Origin: Rickettsia endosymbiont of Cardiosporidium cionae
Lineage (GTDB): Bacteria; Pseudomonadota; Alphaproteobacteria; Rickettsiales; Rickettsiaceae
DNA: 64,000 bases
Reading direction: 5' to 3'
NCBI RefSeq assembly: GCF_015476335.1
Contig: NZ_JADAQY010000005.1
Location: forward strand, 124,001-188,000
Shown: one piece after another, positions 26,941 to 36,435 of the stretch
Layout: every line of letters starts with the position of its first letter
How positions within the stretch are numbered: the first letter of the stretch is position 1
Notes under the pieces: model-generated
The model's input: the letters and a program-made list of their open reading frames with translations, nothing else
Databases searched by the model: none
Told to the model about the DNA's origin: nothing
Position numbers and translations under genes: made by a program

Positions 26941-29439
26941 ATGGATATTGAAACATTTAAAAAAAAATATCGTTATACTATGGCAACGCCAGTTATGAAA
27001 CAATTTTTAGATATAAAATATCAGCATCTTGATTGTTTACTACTATACCGTATGGGAGATTTTTATGAACTATTTTATGAAGATGCAGTAACTGCTAGTA
27101 AAATACTCTCAATTACTCTAACAAAAAGAGGGAAAACTGAAAATGAAAATATAAATATGTGTGGTATACCGCATCATGCTTTAGAAAATTATCTTAGAAA
27201 ATTACTAGAACAAGATTTCAAAATTGCTATTTGTGAACAACTAGAAACTCCTAACGAAGCAAAAGAGCGGGCGGGCCATAAAGCAATAGTAAAGCGTGAA
27301 GTAACTCGCATAATTACTCCTGGTACAATAATAGAAGATGGATTAACTGATGATCAGTCTACAAATTACTTGGCAAGCATATTCATTAATAATAATCAAT
27401 CTTCTATATGTTACATTGACCTAACAACCAATAAAATATTTGTTACTACAGTTATCCAAGAATACATAATGCATGAAATGGCTCGACTGAAACCCAAAGA
27501 GATATTATTAAGTGAAAAATATGCAGCACATAGCATCATACCAAAAATTAAAGATTTAGGAATTTATATCTCATTCCAAGTAGATAGCATATTCACTTAC
27601 AACAAGGCCAAAAAAATAGTTCTGGATTTTTATAAAATTCATTCATTACAAGCTATAGGTGATCTTACAAATGAAAATGTGATATCTATAGGCAGCATCT
27701 TAGAATATATATCTCTGACACAAAAATCTCATATAACTTGTATAACAAAACCTCAGATTTGTAATACTAAGGAATATATGTGTATTGATAATGTTACGCG
27801 CGATAGGTTAGAAATTAATACAAGTGTCAGCGGCAATAAAAAAGATAGCTTATTTTATAATATTAACAATACATTATCTAAACCAGGTAGTAGACTTCTA
27901 TACAGCTATTTGTCTTCTCCATTAACTAATATAAAATATATTAGTGATAGATTAAATATCACAAATTTTTTTTATTCCAACATGAACCTAAATCAAGATA
28001 TTAGATCTTATATCAAAGAATTAGGAGATGTAGAACGTGCAGTTGCAAAGCTGATGATGAATCATAGTAGACCAAGGGATTTGTTAATAATAAAAAATGC
28101 TATACTTATAGGTGAAAAAATTAAAACTATTTTTACTAGAAATGGCGAAACTCCTCATTACATAGAAACACTAATAGAAGGGTTATCTGGAACACATGAA
28201 GTACATGATATAATTAACCAATCTATCAAGGATGAAACTACAAATATCTTAACCGAAGGAGGTATTATCAAAAATGAGTATCACCCCAAAATTAAAGAGT
28301 TAAATGATATTTTATATAATAGCAACTTATATATAAGCAATTTAGAAAAAAAATATAGAGAAGATACAAAGATAGATAGTTTAAAAATATCTAGAAATAA
28401 TTTAATAGGACTATTCATCGAAATTACTTCTAGAAATATCCATAAAATCAATGATAATAAATTTATTCATAGACAAACTACAATAAATTCTGCGAGATAC
28501 GTAACAGAAGAACTAAAGGATCTAGAAAATAAAATAATCCATGCAAAATTTTCAGTAACGAATTTAGAACAAGAATTATATAGTACAATCTGTAGTGAAC
28601 TTATTTATTACCAAAACAAGCTCATAAACTTAATCAGATCATTAAGCAAACTAGATGTATTCTGTAACTTCGCTCACATCGCTAGAGAAAATTCATACGT
28701 TATGCCAAAATTAACTAACAATTTAATATTTCATATACAAGAAGGAAGGCATCCTGTAGTTGAAAAATCACTGAATTTAAACAATATTTCATTTATATCT
28801 AATGACTGTAATTTATGTGAAAATGAAAGAATAGGTTTAATTACTGGCCCTAATATGTCTGGTAAAAGCACTTTCTTAAGACAAAATGCTATTATAGCAA
28901 TAATGGCACATATAGGAAGCTTCGTACCAGCTAAATCTGCCGAAATAGGTATTATAGATAAAATATTTACTCGTATAGGATCTTCTGACAATTTAGCAAA
29001 AGGAGAATCAACCTTTATGATAGAAATGCTTGAAACATCTGCAATTTTATCTCAATCTACAAAAAAATCATTGATAATACTAGATGAAGTAGGTCGTGGC
29101 ACTTCTACCTATGATGGGGTATCAATCGCATGGTCAATAATAGAATATATACACAATGCTCTGCAATCCAGATGCCTCTTTGCTACCCATTACCACGAAT
29201 TAATAGATATGCAAAACTCCTTACATTCGATCACGAATTATACGACTTCTATACATGAAGAACAAAATAAAATTATTTTTTTGCACAAAATAATTAAAGG
29301 ATCAACCAGTAAGTCTTACGGAATACATGTAGCAGAATTAGCAGGGTTACCACAATCAGTAATTAAAAGAGCCAACACATTACTTAAAGAATTTGAAAAG
29401 GATTTTATAAATAAAATTACTACATTAGATAAAGTATAA
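26941..29439 (+). CDS. mutS: DNA mismatch repair protein MutS
   Basis: Mismatch-recognition ATPase. From the ATG at 26941 it has 832 residues. The mismatch-binding domain carries Thr-Pro-Val-Met-Lys-Gln-Phe-Leu and the Arg-Met-Gly-Asp-Phe-Tyr-Glu-Leu-Phe motif, which holds the wedge Phe-x-Glu. Connector, lever and clamp domains follow. The ATPase has Gly-Pro-Asn-Met-Ser-Gly-Lys-Ser-Thr near residue 635 and Ile-Leu-Asp-Glu-Val-Gly-Arg-Gly-Thr-Ser-Thr. A TTG five codons upstream (26926) is an alternative start; ATG is preferred because the added residues carry no family signature. glpX begins 3 bases after the stop, so the two are likely co-transcribed. mutL is not in the window. Confidence 0.95.
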   Translation: MDIETFKKKYRYTMATPVMKQFLDIKYQHLDCLLLYRMGDFYELFYEDAVTASKILSITLTKRGKTENENINMCGIPHHALENYLRKLLEQDFKIAICEQLETPNEAKERAGHKAIVKREVTRIITPGTIIEDGLTDDQSTNYLASIFINNNQSSICYIDLTTNKIFVTTVIQEYIMHEMARLKPKEILLSEKYAAHSIIPKIKDLGIYISFQVDSIFTYNKAKKIVLDFYKIHSLQAIGDLTNENVISIGSILEYISLTQKSHITCITKPQICNTKEYMCIDNVTRDRLEINTSVSGNKKDSLFYNINNTLSKPGSRLLYSYLSSPLTNIKYISDRLNITNFFYSNMNLNQDIRSYIKELGDVERAVAKLMMNHSRPRDLLIIKNAILIGEKIKTIFTRNGETPHYIETLIEGLSGTHEVHDIINQSIKDETTNILTEGGIIKNEYHPKIKELNDILYNSNLYISNLEKKYREDTKIDSLKISRNNLIGLFIEITSRNIHKINDNKFIHRQTTINSARYVTEELKDLENKIIHAKFSVTNLEQELYSTICSELIYYQNKLINLIRSLSKLDVFCNFAHIARENSYVMPKLTNNLIFHIQEGRHPVVEKSLNLNNISFISNDCNLCENERIGLITGPNMSGKSTFLRQNAIIAIMAHIGSFVPAKSAEIGIIDKIFTRIGSSDNLAKGESTFMIEMLETSAILSQSTKKSLIILDEVGRGTSTYDGVSIAWSIIEYIHNALQSRCLFATHYHELIDMQNSLHSITNYTTSIHEEQNKIIFLHKIIKGSTSKSYGIHVAELAGLPQSVIKRANTLLKEFEKDFINKITTLDKV

Positions 29440-29442
29440 ATT

Positions 29443-30387
29443 ATGAATTTTGAAATTATTTTTGGATTAATAAAAACTACAGAAAAAACTGCTATAGCAG
29501 CCTATAAATATTTTGGTAAACAGAATAATAACGGAGCAGACCAAGAAGCTGTCAATATAATGAGACCTTCTCTTAATGAAATTGATATCAGGGGAAATGT
29601 GGTGATAGGCGAAGGAGAAAGAGATAATGCACCAATGTTATATATCGGAGAAAAAATAGGTAAAAAAGATAGTAAAGGGAAAAAGATGGATATAGCTGTA
29701 GACCCCATAGATGGCACTGATTTATTATCTAAAGGCAAAGATGGAGCAATTTCTGTAATAGCTGCAGCAGAATCAGGAAATTTTTTAAAAGCACCTGATA
29801 TATATATGGATAAAATAGCAACAGGATTTAACTTTCATGAACAAATACTAGATCTTGATATCTCAGTTAAGGAAAATTTATATAATTTAGCAAAAGCTAA
29901 GAAATCTAATATCAGTGATCTAACAGCAATAGTGCTAAATAGACCAAGGCATGAAGAATTGATAGCAAAAATCCTAGAACTAGGTGCTAAGGTGATGTTA
30001 ATAGATGATGGAGATATAATAGGTATCATCAGTACTACATCATCATACGCTGATATGTACATAGGTACAGGAGGAGCACCAGAAGCAGTGATTGCAGCTG
30101 CAGCTCTGCAAGTACTGGGAGGCCAAATCTGCACTAGGTTAAATTATAAAAATCAATATGAAATTGACTACGCTAAAAAATGCGGGATCCAAGATATAAA
30201 CAAAAAATACTATAAAAATGATTTAGCAGCGGGCAACATAATATTCGCAGCTACAGGTATTACAGATAACAAAATTACAAATGGCATACAAATCAACAAA
30301 AATCACATTACTACAGATAGCTTATTACTAATATCTGAATACGAATATAAAGAAATCAAAAAAATACAAACAAAATATCCAATATAG
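29443..30387 (+). CDS. glpX: Class II fructose-1,6-bisphosphatase GlpX
   Basis: Hydrolyses fructose-1,6-bisphosphate to fructose-6-phosphate, the committed gluconeogenic step. The 314-residue protein shows the class II signatures Gly-Glu-Gly-Glu-Arg-Asp-Asn-Ala-Pro-Met-Leu (about 57-67) and the metal-binding Ala-Val-Asp-Pro-Ile-Asp-Gly-Thr (about 85-92). A later Gly-Thr-Gly-Gly-Ala-Pro-Glu motif sits near 208. The length is typical. It follows mutS by 3 bases and is separated from fliO by 70. No phosphofructokinase is seen in the window, in keeping with the one-way gluconeogenesis inferred for relatives. Confidence 0.93.
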   Translation: MNFEIIFGLIKTTEKTAIAAYKYFGKQNNNGADQEAVNIMRPSLNEIDIRGNVVIGEGERDNAPMLYIGEKIGKKDSKGKKMDIAVDPIDGTDLLSKGKDGAISVIAAAESGNFLKAPDIYMDKIATGFNFHEQILDLDISVKENLYNLAKAKKSNISDLTAIVLNRPRHEELIAKILELGAKVMLIDDGDIIGIISTTSSYADMYIGTGGAPEAVIAAAALQVLGGQICTRLNYKNQYEIDYAKKCGIQDINKKYYKNDLAAGNIIFAATGITDNKITNGIQINKNHITTDSLLLISEYEYKEIKKIQTKYPI

Positions 30388-30457
30388 TTAAAAAGTAAAC
30401 AAATAAAATTTTGTTATGAATAAATATTTATGAAAACTACTAGCGGTAAGATCCTAC

Positions 30458-30718
30458 ATGGAAATAAATATTATAATAAAAGCTGTGGTATCACTGGCAT
30501 TAGTGGTTCTATTCATGGTGATAATCCTAAAATTAGTACAAAAATACAGTAAATTCAGTACCTCTATGAAAGGTAACAAAGATCTGGTGATAAAAAACAT
30601 ATCACATATAGATCATAATCACAAAATAGTTACAATATGTTATCAACATAGCATTTGCTATATATTGGTGATCGGCAAAAATAATATGATATTAATAGAT
30701 AAAATAGAACAAAAGTGA
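30458..30718 (+). CDS. fliO: FliO-like flagellar biosynthesis protein
   Basis: An 86-residue protein with one N-terminal membrane helix (about 8-28) followed by a small basic cytoplasmic domain of beta character (Ile-Ser-His-Ile-Asp-His, Ile-Val-Thr-Ile-Cys-Tyr, Tyr-Ile-Leu-Val-Ile-Gly). This is the layout of FliO, the poorly conserved chaperone that helps assemble the FliP ring. The sequence alone would be weak, but it lies 6 bases upstream of an unmistakable fliP, the standard place for fliO. Confidence 0.72.
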   Translation: MEINIIIKAVVSLALVVLFMVIILKLVQKYSKFSTSMKGNKDLVIKNISHIDHNHKIVTICYQHSICYILVIGKNNMILIDKIEQK

Positions 30719-30724
30719 CTACTC

Positions 30725-31507
30725 ATGATTAAAACAAAATTTAACTATATAATTTATATTATATTCATATCTTATATAATGCTACCCTACCAATGCGTTG
30801 CCGATACACATAATTCTGATGTAACATCCTTAATTTCTGAGCTTAGTAACATGCTCACTAATGGATCTGTAAGCAATAAAATTGTACAAATTTTACTGAT
30901 TATTACCATTATTAGTATTGCTCCTTCAATACTGATAATGGTCACTTCATTTATACGCATTTCTATAGTATTTTCTATCTTACGCACAGCATTAGGATTA
31001 CAACAAACTCCTCCTAACCAAATATTGATAAGTCTTTCTTTATTTTTAACTTTTTTTATTATGTCTCCTACAATAGAGGAATCTTATGAAAATGGAATCA
31101 AGCCATTAATGGCAGAAGAAATTTCTGAAGATAAAGCATTGATGCTTACAGTCCAACCTTTTAAAAGTTTTATGTTAAATAACACTAGAACCCAAGATAT
31201 AGATTTATTCTTATCAATAGCAAAAAAGCAAAATAGGGAATACAGTAAAAATATTGAAGATATAGAACTAAAGGTCCTAATACCATCATTTATGATAAGT
31301 GAACTCAGAAGGAGTTTTGAAATAGGATTTTTAATATTTTTACCATTTCTTATCATTGATATATTAGTAGCATCTATACTCATGTCTATGGGGATGATGA
31401 TGATGCCACCGGTGATGATAGCACTACCATTTAAAATTATATTTTTTGTACTGATTGATGGTTGGTATCTCATATCTGGCAGCTTAATGCAAAGCTTTAA
31501 ACTATAA
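30725..31507 (+). CDS. fliP: Flagellar export gate protein FliP
   Basis: Core ring protein of the flagellar type III export gate, acting with FliQ and FliR. The 260 residues start with a cleavable signal peptide (hydrophobic to about 21, then Cys-Val-Ala-Asp), which is typical of FliP. They contain Ser-Phe-Ile-Arg-Ile-Ser-Ile-Val-Phe-Ser-Ile-Leu-Arg-Thr-Ala-Leu-Gly, Gln-Gln-Thr-Pro-Pro-Asn-Gln, Phe-Met-Ile-Ser-Glu-Leu (about 187-192) and Met-Gly-Met-Met-Met-Met-Pro-Pro. The length is normal. The stop codon coincides with the left boundary of a tandem duplication at 31504. Confidence 0.94.
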   Translation: MIKTKFNYIIYIIFISYIMLPYQCVADTHNSDVTSLISELSNMLTNGSVSNKIVQILLIITIISIAPSILIMVTSFIRISIVFSILRTALGLQQTPPNQILISLSLFLTFFIMSPTIEESYENGIKPLMAEEISEDKALMLTVQPFKSFMLNNTRTQDIDLFLSIAKKQNREYSKNIEDIELKVLIPSFMISELRRSFEIGFLIFLPFLIIDILVASILMSMGMMMMPPVMIALPFKIIFFVLIDGWYLISGSLMQSFKL

Positions 31508-31695
31508 GTTTATTCTAGATTTTAATATATCAATCACCTAATGTAACAACCACTCAGAAAATATTATTTTTATCCATATCTAAAAACACCATTACTACAC
31601 TCCTAACCCAGAGCTTGTTCCTCCTCGTTCTACTGCTGATGCTGATGCTGATGCTGATGCTGATGCTCCTGGAACAACAGATGTATTATTATTTT
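31504..31695. repeat. Tandem duplication, copy 1 (192 bp; fliP stop side)
   Basis: Copy 1 of an imperfect direct tandem repeat starting at the fliP stop codon. It contains the intergenic spacer and an orphan version of the last roughly 27 codons of the coiled-coil protein on the minus strand. It includes five GATGCT hexamer units, one more than copy 2. Indels near its stop alter the frame: read on the minus strand its tail would end Ser-Gly-Leu-Gly-Val instead of Ser-Gly-Leu. It is not attached to an open reading frame. Confidence 0.9.
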
Positions 31696-31882
31696 ATAAG
31701 TTTATTCTAGATTTTAATATATCAATCACCTATGTAACAACCACTCAAAAAATATTATTCTTATCCATATCTAAAAACACCATTACTACACTCCTATAAC
31801 CCAGAGCTTGGTCCTCCTCGTTCTACTGCTGATGCTGATGCTGATGCTGATGCTCCTGGAACAACAGATGTATTATTATTTT
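31696..31882. repeat. Tandem duplication, copy 2 (187 bp; contains the functional C-terminal tail)
   Basis: Copy 2 directly abuts copy 1 and carries the real 3' end of the coiled-coil protein gene (stop at 31794). The copies differ by one hexamer unit (four GATGCT here, five in copy 1), a 1-base and a 2-base indel and a few substitutions. They have diverged only slightly, suggesting a recent duplication or ongoing conversion. Confidence 0.9.
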
Positions 31883-33269
31883 TTTTGAAAAACCCTACTA
31901 ATTTCTTTAATCTATCACCAATAGACCTTTTTGGCATATCTTTTTGTATTTCTTTTTGTATTTCTTTTTGCATCTCCTCACCAGATTTTTGCACTTCATC
32001 AGAAACATAATATTTACTCTGAACTTCTAGTAAATATTCTTTAGACTTCTTATTAATATCTTGCAATTTTTCTACTTTATCCTGTTCTATTATATTTTCT
32101 TGTGCTATTTCACTGCTATTATCAGTACTAGCGCTAGTACTTCTACTCATACTGTCTCCCTGCGATTGCAACGTAGTCTTATATCCTTCAGAAATATCAA
32201 TCAATTTGTCATGATTTTCTTTACTACTATACTCTGCAACGGCCTCTAAATTCTTCATTAACATTTCAGTATATTTATGTTGCTTCTGTTCTAATTTCTC
32301 TAAAAACTTAGGATCTTGTGATAATCCTTTAGCAGTTAAATTATTGCTTATTCTATCAAATTTGTAATTCAGTTTACGAAAATTTTTGGTTAATATGGCA
32401 TTAGCAAATACTTGTTTATTTATATCTGCATTGGAATTTTTTATTCCAAAATATTTTTCTTGTAGAGTATCCTGCTTAACTTTACTATCGGCATATCGTA
32501 AAAATTTCTTATCTTTTTGTAAATCACTAAGATACTGTTTTTTTTCATTATACGCTGGCTTACCTTTTGCATTCCTAAATACCTCATTAAACATATATGA
32601 ACTACTATGCTTGACATGATCAGTTACTGTATCTAAAGTTTCAGACATTTTCATATCAACATAAGAAGCAGCAAATCTAGGAGCATCATAGGCCACTGTC
32701 TTCACCCCCTTACCGATATTAATAGCAGCTTCCTTCATAATGAGCTTTGTATTGTGAAGAGCCTGAGATACAGAATTTGTAAACTTTTTAGCACTATTAA
32801 TAATGCCAGACTTCCTAAGTTTATCAAGTTCTTTCTGAGTTGTCTCCTCTGAAAAATCCCTGATGACTCCAAAATTACCTTTACTTATAGCATCGGATAC
32901 ATCTTTAAATTTCTTAATAGTTGACTCTATAGATGCATTCAATTGTTCTTTTTCAATATTTTGTACATCTTGCATTGTCTGAGTTATTCGCTTTTTACTT
33001 TCTAGTTTAATTAATCTAGCACTATCTTTAGTTACTTTTTTTAGACTCAAATCAAGACTCTTCATAAGATTACTATAAACCATGTGACTTTCTTGACTGT
33101 TTGATTTTTTCACTTCTTCAGATAATTGATTAACACTATCTAAAATGAATTTAGTATTCTCCTTCAGCGCTTTATTAAAATCTTGTATAGCTTTTGAATC
33201 TAGCACTGATTTCAATGCGTCTATGGTGTTTACTTTAGCTTCATCTAGTTTATCTTTTTCATCTGCCAT
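31794..33269 (-). CDS. Unrecognised coiled-coil protein with Ala-Ser repeat tail (candidate secreted protein)
   Basis: I do not recognise this 491-residue protein. It is hydrophilic, Lys/Glu/Ser rich and largely helical, with coiled-coil-like stretches at about 15-130 and 305-345. It has no signal peptide or membrane helix. Near residues 433-446 a 12-base DNA repeat encodes Met-Gln-Lys-Glu-Ile-Gln-Lys-Glu-Ile-Gln. A basic Arg-Leu-Lys-Lys-Leu-Val-Gly-Phe-Phe-Lys-Lys patch follows, then an Ala-Ser dipeptide repeat (four units) and a Gly-Gly-Pro-Ser-Ser-Gly end. The tail lies in copy 2 of a tandem duplication. A GTG four codons upstream (33281) is an alternative start. A helical, Lys/Ser-rich, signal-less protein with a basic C-terminus would suit a type IV effector, but this is inference. 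Confidence 0.7.
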   Translation of the reverse strand: MADEKDKLDEAKVNTIDALKSVLDSKAIQDFNKALKENTKFILDSVNQLSEEVKKSNSQESHMVYSNLMKSLDLSLKKVTKDSARLIKLESKKRITQTMQDVQNIEKEQLNASIESTIKKFKDVSDAISKGNFGVIRDFSEETTQKELDKLRKSGIINSAKKFTNSVSQALHNTKLIMKEAAINIGKGVKTVAYDAPRFAASYVDMKMSETLDTVTDHVKHSSSYMFNEVFRNAKGKPAYNEKKQYLSDLQKDKKFLRYADSKVKQDTLQEKYFGIKNSNADINKQVFANAILTKNFRKLNYKFDRISNNLTAKGLSQDPKFLEKLEQKQHKYTEMLMKNLEAVAEYSSKENHDKLIDISEGYKTTLQSQGDSMSRSTSASTDNSSEIAQENIIEQDKVEKLQDINKKSKEYLLEVQSKYYVSDEVQKSGEEMQKEIQKEIQKDMPKRSIGDRLKKLVGFFKKNNNTSVVPGASASASASAVERGGPSSGL

Positions 33270-33555
33270 AACTATAACCACTTATTTTTTTATTAAAATT
33301 ATATACATTAATATTACTCAAGTATATAATGCTAATAATATTAATGTATATAATTAAATAATTTAAGAATTAATATTTAAATTATATACTGTAAATAAGT
33401 CATAACTATTAATTTTATTAAGCTATAAAAATAAAACGAATAAAAAAATACTAGCAGATACTGTATAATTAAGCCCTAAGTGCTGGCTGTAATTTATACA
33501 AATACCTTGTAATTGAATTTTATTCATTGTATAGAATAAAGCTAAGATTTATTTT

Positions 33556-36420
33556 ATGATAATCAATCATTCTTTAAATATGAACAATTTCGAATCAGAA
33601 GATACTCAACATTTATTTGCTGAAAATGCAGTGTTTATTGAGGGTCTTTATCAAAAATATCTAATAAATCAAGATAGCGTTAGTCAAGAATGGCAAGTGT
33701 TTTTTGAAAAATATACACCTATTACAATAAACAAGGATAATAAATCTAATCCTGATCAAAATTCCACAAAAAATAACGTAACAATACAAGAAACGAAAAA
33801 TGCTAACACTCTTAATGATGATCATAGAGTAAAATCAATCTGTAATAATGAAGATAAAATAATTAATGACTTAAGAATAAAATTTTTAATAGAACGATAT
33901 AGAGAATATGGACACTATCTTACTAAACTTGATCCATTATCTTTAGAACCTCAGTTAACTGAAACAGAGGTGAACTTAGATGCAGAATATTTCGGGTTTG
34001 ATAAGCAAGACTTAATAAAAAAAATTACTGTAAATTGTGATTTCTATAACAAGAGTACAACAAGTCTTGCAAATTTAATCACAAAACTTAAAAACACTTA
34101 TTGTAGCAATATAGCGGTAGAATTTGCACATATAGAAGATATGCAAAAAAAAACCTGGTTATACAATAATTTCGAAGAATTACAGAATAATTTTACTATT
34201 CAACCTGAATATAAAACAGAAATATTGAAGCAGTTAATTAAAGTAGAATCTTTTGAACAATATCTTCACAATAAATTTCCTGGAGCAAAGCGCTTTTCTA
34301 TAGAAGGTGGGGAAGCTTATATAATATGTTTAGATCACTTGACAAGTTTGAGTGCTGAAAATGGTACAAAAGATATAGTATTAGGCCTTGCTCATAGAGG
34401 CAGATTATCAACTATGACAAGTATTATGGAAAAACCATATAGCCATGTTTTTGCAGAATTTAGTAATATCAGTTCCAATTATGAACTGGACGTATCTGGT
34501 GATGTAAAATATCACATGGGATATTCTTCAGATAAATTGATCAATGAGAAGAGCATACACTTATCACTAACTCCTAATCCTTCACATCTTGAATCGGTAA
34601 ATCCTGTAGTAGCAGGCAAGGTAAAAGCTAAGCAATTTTTGAATAATAATGATAAAAATTCAGTAGTAGCAATTTTAGTACACGGTGATGCTGCATTTTG
34701 CGGACAAGGTGTAGTATCCGAAAATCTCATCATGTCATCATTAAAAACATATGATATAGGAGGCATTATACATATTATCATTAATAATCAAATAGGTTTT
34801 ACTACAGATACATCTGACGCAAGGCCTAATAGATATTGCACAGATATAGCAAAGGTAGTTGCTGCCCCCATATTACATGTAAATGCTGATAATATAGAAT
34901 CTGTGATAATTGCTTGCGAATTTGCTGCCAGATATAGGCAATATTTTTATTCAGATATAGTTATAGATCTGGTTTGCTACAGAAAATACGGACATAATGA
35001 AGGTGATGATCCATCTTATACTCAACCCAAAATGTATAATGTTATCAAGAACAAAAAATCTGTAGTTTCAATATATGAAGAAAAGTTGGTAAAAGAAAAG
35101 TTAATTGAGAATAAATACTCTAGTGAGTTCAGAAAAGCTTTTATTGAATTTCTTGATAAAGAATTCAAGCAAATGACAAATATGAGTAACCAATTGCAAT
35201 CTTTTCAAGGTCTGTGGTCAAGTATGACTAGATATCAAAATACCCAACTTGTCACAGCTGTTGAAAAAAATAAGATATTAGAATACAGTAAAAAATTACT
35301 TGTTATACCAAAAGAATACTCCATAAACAATAAATTAAAAAAAATATTTCTACAAAGGTTAAATAATATAATAGAGAATCATTTTATAGATTGGGCTAGC
35401 GCAGAACAACTAGCATTAGCAACATTATTAGCTGAAGGAGTTAATATCAGATTCACAGGACAAGATGTAGAAAGAGGAACATTCTCACAAAGACATGCAG
35501 TATTACATGACAGTAAAGATGGGAAAAAATATACAGCGTTAAATAATATTCAACATAATCAGGGTTATATAGAGATAGCAAATAGTAACCTTTCAGAATA
35601 TGCTGCGTTAGGTTTTGAATATGGATACTCACTTGTAAATCCAAAACACTTGGTAATATGGGAAGCGCAATTTGGTGACTTTGCAAATGGAGCTCAGATA
35701 ATCTTTGACCAATTCATATCGTCTGGTGAAATGAAATGGCTAAGAATGAGTGGTATAGTTATATTATTACCTCATGGATACGAAGGACAAGGTCCGGAGC
35801 ACAGCTCAGCAAGGCTTGAAAGATTTTTACAGCTTTCAGCAGAAAATAATATGAAAATTGTATACCCTTCTACACCTGCTTCCATATTTCATTTACTAAG
35901 ATCTCAGATAAAAGATAGTTTTAGGATACCTATGATTGTAATGTCTCCTAAATCTTTACTACGCAACAAATTATGTATTTCTGACTTATCAGATATTACT
36001 GATAATAGTAAATTTATTCCTGTACTTGATGAAATAGATAACAACACTAACATTAAAAAAATAGTATTCTGTACTGGAAAAATCTACTATGATCTATTTA
36101 CAACAAGGCGCAAGTATAATATAAAGGATGTGAAGTGTATTAGACTAGAGCAGCTTTATCCATTTCCTTCACAAGAACTTAAACAAATATTAGAAAAATA
36201 CAAAAATGCAAAACAATTCATATGGTGTCAGGAGGAATCAGAGAATATGGGAGCATGGAATTTTGTAAAATCTTATATAACAAATTTAATGAAAGATGTA
36301 AAAATTCACTCAAATATTATTTATCACGGAAGACAGGCAAGTGCTTCCCCTACATCTGGTTATTCATACATATACCAAAAAGAGCAAGATGCACTAATTA
36401 AAAATTTATTTGAAATATAA
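33556..36420 (+). CDS. sucA: 2-oxoglutarate dehydrogenase E1 component
   Basis: Thiamine-diphosphate decarboxylase of the 2-oxoglutarate dehydrogenase complex (TCA cycle). The 954-residue protein begins with the E2-binding peptide containing Leu-Tyr-Gln-Lys-Tyr-Leu and Ser-Gln-Glu-Trp-Gln-Val-Phe-Phe. The ThDP core follows, with Gly-Leu-Ala-His-Arg-Gly-Arg-Leu, His-Gly-Asp-Ala-Ala-Phe-Cys-Gly-Gln-Gly and Asn-Asn-Gln-Ile-Gly-Phe-Thr-Thr. Later motifs are Ser-Gln-Arg-His-Ala-Val-Leu, Glu-Ala-Gln-Phe-Gly-Asp-Phe-Ala-Asn-Gly-Ala-Gln and Gly-Tyr-Glu-Gly-Gln-Gly-Pro-Glu-His-Ser-Ser. The length is normal. An inner ATG at codon 9 is possible. sucB follows after 15 bases as an operon; lpd (E3) is not here. 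Confidence 0.95.
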   Translation: MIINHSLNMNNFESEDTQHLFAENAVFIEGLYQKYLINQDSVSQEWQVFFEKYTPITINKDNKSNPDQNSTKNNVTIQETKNANTLNDDHRVKSICNNEDKIINDLRIKFLIERYREYGHYLTKLDPLSLEPQLTETEVNLDAEYFGFDKQDLIKKITVNCDFYNKSTTSLANLITKLKNTYCSNIAVEFAHIEDMQKKTWLYNNFEELQNNFTIQPEYKTEILKQLIKVESFEQYLHNKFPGAKRFSIEGGEAYIICLDHLTSLSAENGTKDIVLGLAHRGRLSTMTSIMEKPYSHVFAEFSNISSNYELDVSGDVKYHMGYSSDKLINEKSIHLSLTPNPSHLESVNPVVAGKVKAKQFLNNNDKNSVVAILVHGDAAFCGQGVVSENLIMSSLKTYDIGGIIHIIINNQIGFTTDTSDARPNRYCTDIAKVVAAPILHVNADNIESVIIACEFAARYRQYFYSDIVIDLVCYRKYGHNEGDDPSYTQPKMYNVIKNKKSVVSIYEEKLVKEKLIENKYSSEFRKAFIEFLDKEFKQMTNMSNQLQSFQGLWSSMTRYQNTQLVTAVEKNKILEYSKKLLVIPKEYSINNKLKKIFLQRLNNIIENHFIDWASAEQLALATLLAEGVNIRFTGQDVERGTFSQRHAVLHDSKDGKKYTALNNIQHNQGYIEIANSNLSEYAALGFEYGYSLVNPKHLVIWEAQFGDFANGAQIIFDQFISSGEMKWLRMSGIVILLPHGYEGQGPEHSSARLERFLQLSAENNMKIVYPSTPASIFHLLRSQIKDSFRIPMIVMSPKSLLRNKLCISDLSDITDNSKFIPVLDEIDNNTNIKKIVFCTGKIYYDLFTTRRKYNIKDVKCIRLEQLYPFPSQELKQILEKYKNAKQFIWCQEESENMGAWNFVKSYITNLMKDVKIHSNIIYHGRQASASPTSGYSYIYQKEQDALIKNLFEI

Positions 36421-36435
36421 TGGTAAAGATTAATT

